Below, in pieces: positions 52,253 to 61,031 of a DNA stretch of 64,000 nt. Source of the DNA: Streptomyces sp. NBC_00775 (GTDB taxonomy: Bacteria; Actinomycetota; Actinomycetes; Streptomycetales; Streptomycetaceae); NCBI RefSeq assembly GCF_036347135.1, contig NZ_CP108938.1, forward strand, positions 8,680,001 through 8,744,000, given 5' to 3'. The notes under the pieces were generated by a model. The model was given only the letters and a program-made list of their open reading frames with translations, was not told where the DNA came from and did not search any database. Every line of letters starts with the position of its first letter. Positions within the stretch are counted from its first letter, which is position 1. The position numbers and the translations under genes are program-made.

Positions 52253-52825
52253 GTGCAGCAATCCGCCGTCCCGGAACTGGCACACACGCACACCAGCCCC
52301 ATCCAGTGGGTCGCCACGGCCACCGCCATCGCGGGAGTCGTCGCGCTGTCCTCCGTCCTGCAGCCCGGCTCGGCGACGGCGGCCGCGTCGGGCCCCGAGA
52401 CGAAGTCCGCGGCGGCCGCGATCGCTCCCGACCCCGCCGGTGTCGACTTCCCGATCGAGTGCGGGCCCACCAAGGTCCTCGTCCAGAAGAAGGCCTCCGG
52501 AGACCTCGACGGCGACGGCCGCCCGGAGACCGTGGCCGTCGTCCGCTGCGACGCGGGCTCGGGCACCCCGCCCAACGGCGTCTACGTCCTCACCCAGGCC
52601 GCGGGCGCGAAGAAGCCCCGCGTCGTGGCCACCCTGGTCGACCCCAAGGACCGCCTGAGCGTCACGGACTTCGCGCTGCGCGACGAAACCGTCACCGCCA
52701 CGTTGCTCGGCTACTCCTCGACCGACGTACCGAGTTGCTGCCCGGACGTGAAGGACCGCGCCAAGTGGCAGTGGAAGAACGGCGCGTTCCTCCGCTCGAC
52801 CCCGTCCGAGGCCCAGAGCGTGTGA
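52253..52825 (+). CDS. Exported or membrane-anchored hypothetical protein with FG-GAP-like motif
   Basis: 190 aa, GTG at 52253 with AGGAG nine bases upstream. A hydrophobic segment at about 17-37 (WVATATAIAGVVALSSVL) ends in SATAAA, a possible signal cleavage site. The mature part includes GDLDGDGRPETVAVVRCDAGSG, a calcium-binding-like DxDGD motif, and a Cys pair in SCCPDV, suggesting a disulfide-stabilised extracellular domain. I do not recognise a characterised family. It lies between the trmI and ferredoxin terminators. Confidence 0.75.
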   Translation: MQQSAVPELAHTHTSPIQWVATATAIAGVVALSSVLQPGSATAAASGPETKSAAAAIAPDPAGVDFPIECGPTKVLVQKKASGDLDGDGRPETVAVVRCDAGSGTPPNGVYVLTQAAGAKKPRVVATLVDPKDRLSVTDFALRDETVTATLLGYSSTDVPSCCPDVKDRAKWQWKNGAFLRSTPSEAQSV

Positions 52826-52854
52826 GCACCTGACGAAGTCCGCGGCATACGAAA

Positions 52855-52879
52855 ACACCCTCCGCCCGGCGGAGGGTGT
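52855..52879. terminator. Bidirectional hairpin terminator
   Basis: An 11-bp perfect stem (52855-52865 / 52869-52879), 3-nt loop, flanked by A-rich sequence, between convergent genes. Confidence 0.85.
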
Positions 52880-52918
52880 GAGAAAGCAGACAGTCGGTGA
52901 CGTGGGGTGCCCCTGGAG

Positions 52919-53224
52919 TCACTCCGCGTCAGGGCCGAAGACCTCGACCTTGTCCGAAACCCGACGCACATGGATGCAGTCGCCCGGGCACTCCTTCGCG
53001 GAGTCGGTCACATCGCGCAGAAGCGGAAGCGGTACGGGCGTTGTGGCACCCGGGACCTGCAGCAGCTCGTCGTCGGGGCTCTTCACATACGCCAGACCGT
53101 CGATGTCCAGCTCAAAGACCTCGGGCGCGTACTGGGCGCAGATTCCGTCGCCGGTACAGAGATCCTGATCGATCCAGACCTCAAGCGCCTCGCCGTCGAC
53201 TGCGGCCTCCTGCTGCACGGTCAT
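52919..53224 (-). CDS. Single-cluster ferredoxin
   Basis: 101 aa, ATG at 53224; its AGGAG is only two or three bases away. The upstream ATG at 53260 has no RBS. Cluster motif CTGDGIC at about residues 23-29, with a distal Cys in AKECPGDC. The C-x2-D-x2-C spacing with Asp in the middle is that of ferredoxins holding a 3Fe-4S or Asp-ligated 4Fe-4S cluster. It carries electrons to an unknown partner; no P450 or reductase gene is adjacent. It is divergent from arc. Confidence 0.9.
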   Translation of the reverse strand: MTVQQEAAVDGEALEVWIDQDLCTGDGICAQYAPEVFELDIDGLAYVKSPDDELLQVPGATTPVPLPLLRDVTDSAKECPGDCIHVRRVSDKVEVFGPDAE

Positions 53225-53434
53225 TTCTCCTGCCGTTTCCTGCGCCGAGCGATCCGCCATGCCAGCAAGTCGGGCCAGCTCTGACGGGTGTTGAACACTT
53301 CGACCCTACCTCCGTCCGCTTCCCAATCATGTTGGGTGGGTATTCCCCTGGCGTGAGGGAGAGCGCAAGGGTGAAGATCGGACACACCCCGACAGTCTTT
53401 GTGATCTAGGGGTTTCAATCGACACCCACCCAGG

Positions 53435-53440
53435 TAGGGT
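53435..53440 (+). promoter_or_regulatory. -10 element TAGGGT of arc
   Basis: TAGGGT at 53435-53440, 38 nt before the arc start. The ten bases GTAGGGTCTG (53434-53443, preceded by G) recur exactly upstream of pup, so the two proteasome transcripts may share promoter type. Confidence 0.45.
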
Positions 53441-53478
53441 CTGGAAGCGTCCAGCTCCCCTTGGAGGAGGTGAGGACC

Positions 53479-55245
53479 GTGGCAGCCCACGACGACGACA
53501 TGAACCGCGGCATCCGCCCGGGACGAGGGTCCGATGACCCCGCCGGGCAGATTGCCTACCTTGAGCAGGAGATCGCCGTCCTGCGACGCAAGCTCGCCGA
53601 CTCTCCGCGGCACACGAGGATTCTCGAAGAGCGGATCGTCGAGCTGCAGACCAACCTGGCCGGCGTGTCCGCACAGAACGAGCGGCTCGCCAACACGCTC
53701 CGTGAGGCCCGCGACCAGATCGTGGCCCTCAAGGAAGAGGTCGACCGGCTCGCACAGCCGCCGGCAGGCTTCGGTGTCTTCCTCGTGGCGAACGAGGACG
53801 GCACGGCGGACATCTTCACCGGGGGCCGCAAGCTCCGGGTGAACGTCAGCCCCAGCGTGGAGCTCGAAGAGCTCAGGCGCGGCCAGGAAGTGATGCTCAA
53901 CGAAGCCCTCAACGTGGTCGAGGCCATGGAATACGAGAGCGTCGGCGACATCGTCACCCTCAAGGAGATCCTCGAGGACGGCGAGCGCGCCCTCGTACAG
54001 GGGCACACTGACGAGGAACGGGTGGTCCGGCTCGCCGAGCCCCTCCTGGACGTCGTCATCCGACCCGGCGACGCCCTGCTTCTCGAACCCCGTTCCGGCT
54101 ATGTCTACGAAGTCGTCCCGAAGAGCGAGGTCGAGGAACTCGTCCTCGAAGAGGTCCCGGACATCGGCTACGAGCAGATCGGCGGCCTGGGAAACCAGAT
54201 CGAACTGATCCGCGACGCGGTCGAGCTCCCCTACCTCTACCCCGACCTCTTCAAGGAGCACGAACTGCGGCCGCCCAAGGGCGTCCTGCTGTACGGGCCC
54301 CCCGGATGCGGCAAGACGCTCATCGCCAAGGCCGTGGCCAACTCGCTGGCCAAGAAGGTCGCCGAGGTGACCGGACAGGCCACCGGCAAGAGCTTCTTCC
54401 TCAACATCAAGGGCCCCGAGCTCCTGAACAAGTACGTCGGCGAGACCGAGCGGCAGATCCGCCTCGTCTTCCAGCGTGCACGTGAGAAGGCCAGCGAGGG
54501 CACCCCCGTCATCGTCTTCTTCGACGAGATGGAATCCCTCTTCCGCACCCGTGGATCGGGCGTCAGCTCGGACGTGGAGAACACCATCGTCCCCCAGCTG
54601 CTCGCCGAGATCGACGGCGTGGAGGGCCTGGAGAACGTGGTCGTGATCGGCGCCTCGAACCGTGAGGACATGATCGACCCCGCGATCCTGCGCCCCGGAC
54701 GTCTCGATGTGAAGATCAAGATCGAGCGCCCGGACGCCGAGGCCGCGAAGGACATCTTCGCGAAGTACCTCACCGAGCGCCTCCCCCTGCACTCCGACGA
54801 CCTCGGAGAACACGGCGGGGACCGGTCGGCCACCGTCCACGGCATGATCCAGACCGCCGTGGAGCAGATGTACGCCGAATCCGAGGAGAACCGCTTCCTC
54901 GAGGTCACCTACGCCAACGGCGACAAGGAAGTCCTCTACTTCAAGGACTTCAACTCCGGCGCCATGATCGAGAACATCGTCGGCCGCGCCAAGAAGGCGG
55001 CCATCAAGGCCTTCCTCGAACAGAACCAGAAGGGCCTTCGGGTCTCCCACCTCCTCCAGGCCTGCGTGGACGAGTTCAAGGAGAACGAGGACCTGCCCAA
55101 CACCACCAACCCGGACGACTGGGCCCGAATCTCCGGCAAGAAGGGCGAACGGATCGTCTACATCCGTACCCTCGTCACCGGAAAGCAGGGCGCGGACACC
55201 GGACGCTCCATCGACACGGTGGCGAACACCGGTCAGTACCTGTAA
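53479..55245 (+). CDS. arc: Proteasome-associated ATPase ARC/Mpa
   Basis: 588 aa, GTG at 53479 behind AGGAGG. Order: coiled coil about 25-90 ([15 protein letters not shown] ... ALKEEVDRL) that captures Pup, two OB domains about 95-235, then an AAA+ domain with [14 protein letters not shown] (Walker A, about 275), [12 protein letters not shown] (Walker B) and [18 protein letters not shown] (sensor and Arg finger). The C-terminal GQYL, with penultimate Tyr, docks the 20S core. A hexamer unfolds pupylated proteins and feeds the PrcAB proteasome. It is followed by its own terminator. Confidence 0.97.
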   Translation: MAAHDDDMNRGIRPGRGSDDPAGQIAYLEQEIAVLRRKLADSPRHTRILEERIVELQTNLAGVSAQNERLANTLREARDQIVALKEEVDRLAQPPAGFGVFLVANEDGTADIFTGGRKLRVNVSPSVELEELRRGQEVMLNEALNVVEAMEYESVGDIVTLKEILEDGERALVQGHTDEERVVRLAEPLLDVVIRPGDALLLEPRSGYVYEVVPKSEVEELVLEEVPDIGYEQIGGLGNQIELIRDAVELPYLYPDLFKEHELRPPKGVLLYGPPGCGKTLIAKAVANSLAKKVAEVTGQATGKSFFLNIKGPELLNKYVGETERQIRLVFQRAREKASEGTPVIVFFDEMESLFRTRGSGVSSDVENTIVPQLLAEIDGVEGLENVVVIGASNREDMIDPAILRPGRLDVKIKIERPDAEAAKDIFAKYLTERLPLHSDDLGEHGGDRSATVHGMIQTAVEQMYAESEENRFLEVTYANGDKEVLYFKDFNSGAMIENIVGRAKKAAIKAFLEQNQKGLRVSHLLQACVDEFKENEDLPNTTNPDDWARISGKKGERIVYIRTLVTGKQGADTGRSIDTVANTGQYL

Positions 55246-55254
55246 AAGACAGGG

Positions 55255-55289
55255 CGGCTGCGGGTGCCCTCAGCGGGTACCCGCAGCCG
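55255..55289 (+). terminator. arc terminator
   Basis: An 11-bp perfect stem (55255-55265 / 55279-55289), 13-nt loop, followed by ACTGTTTTCC. Confidence 0.85.
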
Positions 55290-55479
55290 ACTGTTTTCCG
55301 GGGCACGGCTGGAGCAGAGCAATGACGCAAATGATCTCCCCACCAGCGCTAAGGCGTTCTAGGCTCTTTCGTACCGCCGAGTCGCGCGTTGCGGGGACGG
55401 GCACCGCACACGCACCGGAGCACCAGCGGTACTTGAGCAGCGCCCCCGACCGAGGGCGCTGCCGGGCAAGGAGGGCCGC

Positions 55480-56991
55480 ATGACCGTACGGCGAGTAATG
55501 GGCATCGAGACGGAATACGGGATCTCCGTCCCCGGCCACCCCAACGCCAATGCCATGCTCACCTCGTCCCAGATCGTCAACGCCTACGCGGCGGCGATGC
55601 ACCGGGCGCGCCGCGCCCGCTGGGACTTCGAGGAGGAGAACCCGCTGCGGGACGCGCGAGGCTTCGACCTCGCCCGCGAGGCCGCCGACTCCAGCCAGCT
55701 CACCGACGAGGACATCGGCCTGGCCAATGTCATCCTCACCAACGGTGCGCGGCTGTACGTGGACCACGCACACCCGGAGTACAGCGCTCCCGAGGTCACC
55801 AACCCACTGGACGCCGTCCTGTGGGACAAGGCCGGCGAGCGCATCATGGCGGAGGCCGCGGAGCGCGCGGCCCAGCTCCCCGGCGCCCAGCCGATCCACC
55901 TCTACAAGAACAACACCGACAACAAGGGCGCCTCGTACGGCACGCACGAGAACTACCTGATGAAGCGGGAGACCCCCTTCTCGGACATCGTGCGCCACCT
56001 CACGCCGTTCTTCGTCTCACGCCAGGTCGTCACCGGAGCGGGCCGCGTCGGTATCGGCCAGGACGGACACGAACACGGCTTCCAGCTCAGCCAGCGCGCC
56101 GACTACTTCGAGGTCGAGGTGGGCCTGGAGACCACCCTGAAGCGCCCCATCATCAACACCCGCGACGAGCCGCACGCGGACGCCGAGAAGTACCGCAGGC
56201 TGCACGTGATCATCGGCGACGCCAACCTCTCCGAGATCTCGACCTATCTGAAGCTGGGCACGACGGCCCTGGTCCTGTCCATGATCGAGGACGGCTTCAT
56301 CGCCGTGGACCTCGCCGTCGACCAGCCCGTACGCACCCTCCACCAGGTCTCGCACGACCCGACCCTCAAGCGCCTGGTCACGCTCCGCAGCGGACGCACA
56401 CTCACCGCTGTGCAGTTGCAGATGGAGTACTTCGAGCTGTCGCGCAAGTACGTGGAGGAACGGTTCGGGGCCGACGCGGACGAGCAGACCAAGGACGTCC
56501 TGTTCCGCTGGGAAGACACCCTGAACCGCCTGGAGAACGACCCGATGAGCCTCTCCGGAGAGCTCGACTGGGTCGCCAAGCGGGAACTCATGGAGGGCTA
56601 CCGACGCCGTGACGGCCTCGACTGGGACGCCGCCCGGCTGCACCTGGTCGACCTCCAGTACGCCGACGTACGCGCCGAGAAGGGCCTCTACAACCGCCTC
56701 GCGGCACGCGGCAAGATGAAGCGCCTGCTCGACGAGCAGGACGTCGAGCGGGCCCGCACCAAGCCGCCGGAGGACACGCGCGCGTACTTCCGCGGACGCT
56801 GCCTGGAGCAGTACGCGGACGACGTCGCGGCCGCCTCCTGGGACTCGGTGATCTTCGATCTGCCGGGCCGGGACTCGCTCCAGCGCGTCCCAACCCTGGA
56901 GCCGCTTCGCGGAACGCGTAATCACGTCAAGGAGCTCCTCGACCGCTGCCGTACGGCTGAGGACCTGGTCAGGGTCCTTTCGGGCGGCTGA
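55480..56991 (+). CDS. dop: Pup deamidase/depupylase
   Basis: 503 aa, ATG at 55480. It belongs to the carboxylate-amine ligase family with Paf[15 protein letters not shown] holds the metal/ATP Glu, [15 protein letters not shown] the catalytic Asp region, and [19 protein letters not shown] the nucleotide contacts. The insertion [16 protein letters not shown] is the Dop loop, which separates Dop from PafA. Dop converts the C-terminal Gln of Pup to Glu and removes Pup from substrates. It lies just upstream of pup, as is usual. Confidence 0.96.
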   Translation: MTVRRVMGIETEYGISVPGHPNANAMLTSSQIVNAYAAAMHRARRARWDFEEENPLRDARGFDLAREAADSSQLTDEDIGLANVILTNGARLYVDHAHPEYSAPEVTNPLDAVLWDKAGERIMAEAAERAAQLPGAQPIHLYKNNTDNKGASYGTHENYLMKRETPFSDIVRHLTPFFVSRQVVTGAGRVGIGQDGHEHGFQLSQRADYFEVEVGLETTLKRPIINTRDEPHADAEKYRRLHVIIGDANLSEISTYLKLGTTALVLSMIEDGFIAVDLAVDQPVRTLHQVSHDPTLKRLVTLRSGRTLTAVQLQMEYFELSRKYVEERFGADADEQTKDVLFRWEDTLNRLENDPMSLSGELDWVAKRELMEGYRRRDGLDWDAARLHLVDLQYADVRAEKGLYNRLAARGKMKRLLDEQDVERARTKPPEDTRAYFRGRCLEQYADDVAAASWDSVIFDLPGRDSLQRVPTLEPLRGTRNHVKELLDRCRTAEDLVRVLSGG

Positions 56992-56998
56992 GCGGGCA

Positions 56999-57022
56999 CC
57001 TGTCCGGCACCCGCCGGACAGG
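56999..57022 (+). terminator. Hairpin between dop and pup
   Basis: A perfect 10-bp stem (56999-57008 / 57013-57022) with a 4-nt loop, starting 7 bp after dop. It may attenuate read-through into pup, which has its own promoter candidate. Confidence 0.7.
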
Positions 57023-57104
57023 GTGGAAAGTCCGGCGTACGGGAATCATCGAGGTGGCCCCCGTACGTTGTAGCAACTGCGGGGCCGATGTCGGACCCTG
57101 CTTG

Positions 57105-57110
57105 TAGGGT
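57105..57110 (+). promoter_or_regulatory. -10 element TAGGGT of pup
   Basis: TAGGGT, 36 nt before the pup start, in the same GTAGGGTCTG context as upstream of arc. No clear -35 is seen. Confidence 0.45.
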
Positions 57111-57146
57111 CTGATCAAGAACGTCGAACCGAGCGGGGTGAGGGTT

Positions 57147-57365
57147 ATGGCGACCAAGGACACCGGCGGCGGACAGCAGAAGGCGACGCGCAACACCGAG
57201 GAGGTCGAGGAGACAGCGCAAGACGCGCAGGCCTCCGACGACCTCAAGGAGCGCCAGGAGAAGCTGAGCGACGATGTCGACTCGGTTCTGGATGAGATTG
57301 ACGACGTACTCGAGGAGAACGCCGAGGACTTCGTTCGCTCATTTGTACAAAAAGGCGGTCAATAA
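57147..57365 (+). CDS. pup: Prokaryotic ubiquitin-like protein Pup
   Basis: 72 aa, ATG at 57147 (MATKDTGGGQQK). Mostly disordered, Gln/Glu/Asp-rich, with the helix DDLKERQEKLSDDVDSVLDEIDDVLEENAEDFVRSFVQKGG that binds the Arc coiled coil. It ends GGQ, so Dop must deamidate it before PafA links it to lysines. First gene of pup-HNH-prcB-prcA; the HNH gene starts 5 bp after the stop. Confidence 0.98.
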   Translation: MATKDTGGGQQKATRNTEEVEETAQDAQASDDLKERQEKLSDDVDSVLDEIDDVLEENAEDFVRSFVQKGGQ

Positions 57366-57370
57366 CGGGC

Positions 57371-57976
57371 ATGCCGGGCCCGCTCGAAGTGAAGCGGTGC
57401 ACCGGATGCGGCCGAGAACAGCCGCTTGCTTCGTTCGCTGCTGACAGGAACCGGCGTGACGGGTTGCAAGTGCGGTGCCGGGAGTGCGTGGCGGAATATT
57501 CGGCCGCGCGCTACCGGCAGCGCAGGGAAGCGCTCGGCAAGACGGTGCGCGAGAAGGTGGACATCCCTGCGGGGCACAAGCTGTGCCGAAGCTGCGGGGA
57601 GGTGAAGCCGCATCGCGATTGGCACCGCAATGCGTCGGCTTCGGATGGCCTATCGACCCGGTGCAAGGCATGTCGGGCCGCCAGAGGGCGAGGCGACCAT
57701 CTGAAGCGCCAATACGGCATCACCGAAGCCGAGCGTGACGAGATGGTGGCCTCTCAAATGGGGCTCTGTGTGATCTGTTTGAAAGCTCCTGCCATTCATG
57801 TGGATCACTGCCACGAGACGGGTAGGGTCCGTGGCGTACTGTGCTTCAACTGCAATTCGGCCATCGGCAAGTTGGGAGATGATCCCGACGCTGTTCGTCG
57901 GGCTGCCGCCTACTTGGAAGGATCCTCGTGGAAGCCAACACTCGTAGCACCGGGCGTCTACCAGCTGCCTTCCTGA
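57371..57976 (+). CDS. HNH / endonuclease VII-type zinc nuclease within the proteasome operon
   Basis: 201 aa. The C-terminal domain [34 protein letters not shown] is the recombination endonuclease VII (His-Me finger) motif with four zinc Cys and the catalytic DHCH. Two further zinc-binding segments precede it: [30 protein letters not shown] and [30 protein letters not shown], which are related to each other. Codon use is less GC-biased than in pup, prcB and prcA. Its last 49 bases overlap the prcB start. I believe an equivalent gene occurs here in S. coelicolor. Its job beside the proteasome is unknown. Confidence 0.88.
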   Translation: MPGPLEVKRCTGCGREQPLASFAADRNRRDGLQVRCRECVAEYSAARYRQRREALGKTVREKVDIPAGHKLCRSCGEVKPHRDWHRNASASDGLSTRCKACRAARGRGDHLKRQYGITEAERDEMVASQMGLCVICLKAPAIHVDHCHETGRVRGVLCFNCNSAIGKLGDDPDAVRRAAAYLEGSSWKPTLVAPGVYQLPS

Positions 57977-58773
57977 CGCCCGGGTCGTCGTCCTTCATGG
58001 ACTTCCTCTCCGAGCATCAGCCGGAGATGCTCCCGGGCAAGCGGCAGCTGCCGCCCGTCCAGGGCGTCATCGAGGCCCCGCACGGCACGACCATCGTCGC
58101 CGTCACGTTCCCCGGTGGTGTGGTCCTCGCCGGTGACCGGCGGGCCACCATGGGCAACATGATCGCGCAGCGCGACATCGAGAAGGTCTTCCCGGCCGAC
58201 GAGTACTCGGCGGTGGGCATCGCCGGTACGGCGGGTCTGGCCGTCGAGATGGTGAAGCTGTTCCAGCTGGAGCTGGAGCACTTCGAGAAGGTGGAGGGTG
58301 CCCAACTCTCCCTGGAGGGCAAGGCGAACCGGCTCTCCACGATGATCCGTTCCAACCTCGGTATGGCCCTGCAGGGCCTGGCCGTGGTCCCGCTCTTCGC
58401 CGGATTCGACGTGGACCGTGGCAAGGGCCGCATCTTCTCCTACGACGTCACGGGCGGCCGCTCCGAGGAGCACGGCTACGCGGCCACGGGCTCCGGCTCG
58501 ATCTTCGCGCGCGGCGCCATGAAGAAGCTGTACAGCGACGACCTGAACGAACAGCAGGCCACGACCCTCGTCATCCAGGCCCTGTACGACGCGGCCGACG
58601 ACGACTCGGCGACGGGTGGCCCCGATGTCGCCCGCCGGATCTATCCGATCGTCACCGTGATCACCGAGGACGGCTTCCGCCGGCTTACCGACGAGGAGTC
58701 CTCCGAGATCGCCCGCGCGATCCTGGAGCGGCGCCTGGTGCAGCCCGACGGCCCGCGGGCCGCGCTGCTCTGA
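57928..58773 (+). CDS. prcB: 20S proteasome beta subunit
   Basis: 281 aa, GTG at 57928 behind GGAAGG, inside the end of the HNH gene. The first 53 residues are the propeptide; autocleavage before Thr54 ([25 protein letters not shown]) exposes the catalytic Thr. The core residues Asp and Lys equivalents lie in [45 protein letters not shown] and [17 protein letters not shown] complete the fold. It forms the two inner rings of the 20S particle. Confidence 0.97.
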   Translation: MEANTRSTGRLPAAFLTPGSSSFMDFLSEHQPEMLPGKRQLPPVQGVIEAPHGTTIVAVTFPGGVVLAGDRRATMGNMIAQRDIEKVFPADEYSAVGIAGTAGLAVEMVKLFQLELEHFEKVEGAQLSLEGKANRLSTMIRSNLGMALQGLAVVPLFAGFDVDRGKGRIFSYDVTGGRSEEHGYAATGSGSIFARGAMKKLYSDDLNEQQATTLVIQALYDAADDDSATGGPDVARRIYPIVTVITEDGFRRLTDEESSEIARAILERRLVQPDGPRAALL

Positions 58774-58831
58774 GCCCGGCCCCTCTTGCCCAGGTGACCC
58801 AGTGACTTCGACTGAAAGGGACGGATAACCG

Positions 58832-59578
58832 GTGTCGACGCCGTTCTATGTCTCACCCCAGCAGGCCATGGCCGATCGGGCCGAGTACGCCCGCAAGGGC
58901 ATCGCCCGCGGCCGCAGCCTGGTCGTGCTGCAGTACGCCGACGGCATCGTGTTCGTCGGCGAGAACCCGTCCCGGGCGCTGCACAAGTTCAGCGAGATCT
59001 ATGACCGGATCGGCTTCGCGGCCGCCGGCAAGTACAACGAGTACGAGAACCTTCGGATCGGTGGCGTGCGCTATGCCGATCTTCGGGGTTACACCTACGA
59101 CCGTGACGACGTGACCGCTCGTGGTCTCGCCAACGTCTATGCCCAGACCCTGGGCACGATTTTCTCGTCGGCCGCCGAGAAGCCGTACGAGGTGGAGTTG
59201 GTGGTTGCCGAGGTGGGGGAGACCCCTGAGGGTGACCAGATTTATCGGCTGCCGCACGACGGGTCGATCGTGGATGAGCATGGGTCGGTCGCGGTCGGTG
59301 GTAACGCCGAGCAGATCAGTACCTATCTCGATCAGCGTCATGAGGACGGGATGTCGCTGGCGGGGGCGCTGAAGCTGGCGGTGCAGTCGCTGTCGCGGGA
59401 GCCGAACGGTGGTGAGCGGGAGATTCCCGCGGAGCGGCTGGAGGTCGCGGTGCTGGACCGTACGCGGCCGCAGCAGCGGAAGTTCAGGCGGATCGTGGGG
59501 CGTCAGCTTTCCCGGTTGCTGGAGGCCGGGGGCGCGGAGACCGCCACGGAGGCCGAGGACGGCGACGACGAGGAGTGA
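58832..59578 (+). CDS. prcA: 20S proteasome alpha subunit
   Basis: 248 aa, GTG at 58832 with AAGGGA ten bases upstream. The N-terminus [44 protein letters not shown] is the alpha-subunit helix H0 that gates the pore and docks Arc. [23 protein letters not shown] follows. No N-terminal Thr nucleophile is present, as expected. The tail is acidic. Synonymous codons in the 3' half are less GC-rich than in neighbours. Confidence 0.97.
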   Translation: MSTPFYVSPQQAMADRAEYARKGIARGRSLVVLQYADGIVFVGENPSRALHKFSEIYDRIGFAAAGKYNEYENLRIGGVRYADLRGYTYDRDDVTARGLANVYAQTLGTIFSSAAEKPYEVELVVAEVGETPEGDQIYRLPHDGSIVDEHGSVAVGGNAEQISTYLDQRHEDGMSLAGALKLAVQSLSREPNGGEREIPAERLEVAVLDRTRPQQRKFRRIVGRQLSRLLEAGGAETATEAEDGDDEE

Positions 59579-59602
59579 CCTCGGCTTTGCCTTGCCCATC
59601 GC

Positions 59603-59629
59603 GCGCCCCGGCCGAATTGGTCGGGGCGC
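59603..59629 (+). terminator. prcA terminator
   Basis: An 8-bp GC stem (59603-59610 / 59622-59629) that can extend inward, followed by CGGCGTTTTC. Confidence 0.7.
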
Positions 59630-59703
59630 TCGGCGTTTTCGGGTGCTGTCGGCTGGCCTGTGCGGTGCGGTGGGGTTCGGCGGTGCGGTTCGTCGGTGGG
59701 GGC

Positions 59704-59816
59704 GGGGCCGTGCCGGTACGTCCAGCCCGTCGCCGGTGGGCATTGCTGCTTGCTGCCACAGCATGAACTTGGCCATAACCCCGTATGCGACGGGCTGGAC
59801 GTACCGGCCCGGCCCC
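59704..59816. repeat. 113-bp element with 30-bp near-perfect inverted repeats
   Basis: Arms 59704-59733 and 59787-59816 are inverted copies (29 of 30 bases match) around a 53-bp spacer. Arm core: GCCGGTACGTCCAGCCCGTC. This is far longer than a terminator needs. It looks like a palindromic intergenic element (REP/MITE-like) or a structured RNA. Confidence 0.85.
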
Positions 59817-59899
59817 TTCGGTGCGTCGCCGGGTGCGCCGCCGGGTCGGTTGGGGTGGGTGGGGTCCCGTGCGTCGTCGGCTGCGGGTGCTTGGGGGGA

Positions 59900-60922
59900 T
59901 CAGGTGGCGGGCTGGTGGGGTGGGGCTGTGGAGCCTCGTACGACCAGTTCTACCGGGATGTCGCCCTGTGGGGGTGTGCGGTCGTCGAGGACGGCCAGGA
60001 GGGCTTCCATGCCCTGTGCGCCGAAGCGTTCGGCGTCCAGGCGGACGGTGGTCAGTTCTGGGTCGATGGCTCGGGAGAGGGCGAGGTCGTCGAGGCCGGT
60101 GATGGAGAGGTCGTCGGGGATGTGGAGGCCGAGGCGGCGGGCCGCTTTGTAGGCGCCGGCCGCGAGTTTGTCGTCGTCGCAGACCAGGGCCGTGGGGCGG
60201 GGGCCGGGGGCGGCGAGCGCGGTTTCGGCGGCGTTGAGGGCGTCCTCGATGGTGATGGGGGCGCGGGTGGTGCGGAGGTCTGTGCCGGGGACCTCGGACA
60301 GGCGGGTGGCCAGTTCTCGGGCGCGTACCTCGAAGGTCCAGGAGGCGATGTCGGCCGCCAGGTGCAGGAAGCGGCGGTGGCCGAGGGCCAGGAGGTGTTC
60401 GGCGACCTGTCGTACGCCGTCCTTGATGTCGAGATTGACCGTGGCCGCGCCCAGGCTGCCTTCCGGGTCGCTGTCGAGCATGACCAGGGGGAGCTGGTCG
60501 CCGCGGATCGCCGTGAGGGCGTCGGCGGCCATGGAGGAGGCGATCACGCCGTCGAGGGCCGCTGCCGCCGAGCCGAAGGGGTTGCGGGCGGGGCCGATGC
60601 CCTCGGGGGAGGGGTAGAGGACCACGCCGAAGCCGTGTTCGGCCGCGACGCGGGCCGCGCCGGTGTAGACGCCCGCGAAGAATTCGGTGGTGAGCGCGGG
60701 GACCACCAGGAGGACCGTGCGGGTGCGGCCCAGGCGGAGGTTGCGGGCGGCCAGGTTCGGGCGGTAGCCGAGCTCCTGGGCGGCTTCCCGGACCCGCTGT
60801 GCCGTGGCCTCGGAGACCCGGCCGCGCCACTTGTCGCCCAGGACGAGTGAGACGGCGGCCTGGGAGACCCCGGCGGCCTGGGCGACGTCACGGCTCGTGG
60901 GGCGCGTACTACCTCGTGCCAC
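59900..60922 (-). CDS. LacI-family transcriptional regulator
   Basis: 340 aa from a GTG at 60922 (VARGSTRPTSRDVAQAAGVSQAAVSLVL); an ATG at 60964 would add 14 residues and overlap the operator candidates. The helix-turn-helix and hinge (RVREAAQELGYRPNLAARNLRLGRT) are typical. The C-terminal periplasmic-binding-like ligand domain includes DGVIASSMAADALTAI and PTALVCDDDKLAAGAYKAARRLGLHIPDDLSITGLDD. It is divergent from the MFS transporter gene, its likely target. The ligand is unknown. Confidence 0.92.
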   Translation of the reverse strand: MARGSTRPTSRDVAQAAGVSQAAVSLVLGDKWRGRVSEATAQRVREAAQELGYRPNLAARNLRLGRTRTVLLVVPALTTEFFAGVYTGAARVAAEHGFGVVLYPSPEGIGPARNPFGSAAAALDGVIASSMAADALTAIRGDQLPLVMLDSDPEGSLGAATVNLDIKDGVRQVAEHLLALGHRRFLHLAADIASWTFEVRARELATRLSEVPGTDLRTTRAPITIEDALNAAETALAAPGPRPTALVCDDDKLAAGAYKAARRLGLHIPDDLSITGLDDLALSRAIDPELTTVRLDAERFGAQGMEALLAVLDDRTPPQGDIPVELVVRGSTAPPHQPAT

Positions 60923-60966
60923 CGTCGACCTGCTCCCTCGTATGGACTCACGGACAGCGCACATGG

Positions 60967-60993
60967 TACGTATGGAGAGCGGCGTTATACGTA
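60967..60993. promoter_or_regulatory. Paired TACGTA operator candidates between lacI and MFS genes
   Basis: TACGTA occurs at 60967-60972 and 60988-60993 with centres 21 bp apart, two helical turns. The second overlaps A/T-rich -10-like sequence (TTATAC plus; TATAAC minus). Central-CG palindromes suit LacI-family proteins. Confidence 0.45.
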
Positions 60994-61031
60994 AAACTTC
61001 CGACGTCGCGTGCTGACGGGAAGGGCTGGAC

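Larger units (their letters stand above)
59579..59899. other. prcA-lacI intergenic region
   Basis: 321 bp between convergent genes with no supported gene: the prcA terminator (59603-59629), a 113-bp inverted-repeat element (59704-59816), and a G-rich stretch up to the LacI-family stop. Confidence 0.7.

Noticed and set aside
57371..57976. Mobile intron or homing element at the HNH gene
   Set aside because: No intron structure, flanking repeats or interrupted host gene; the gene sits neatly in the operon.
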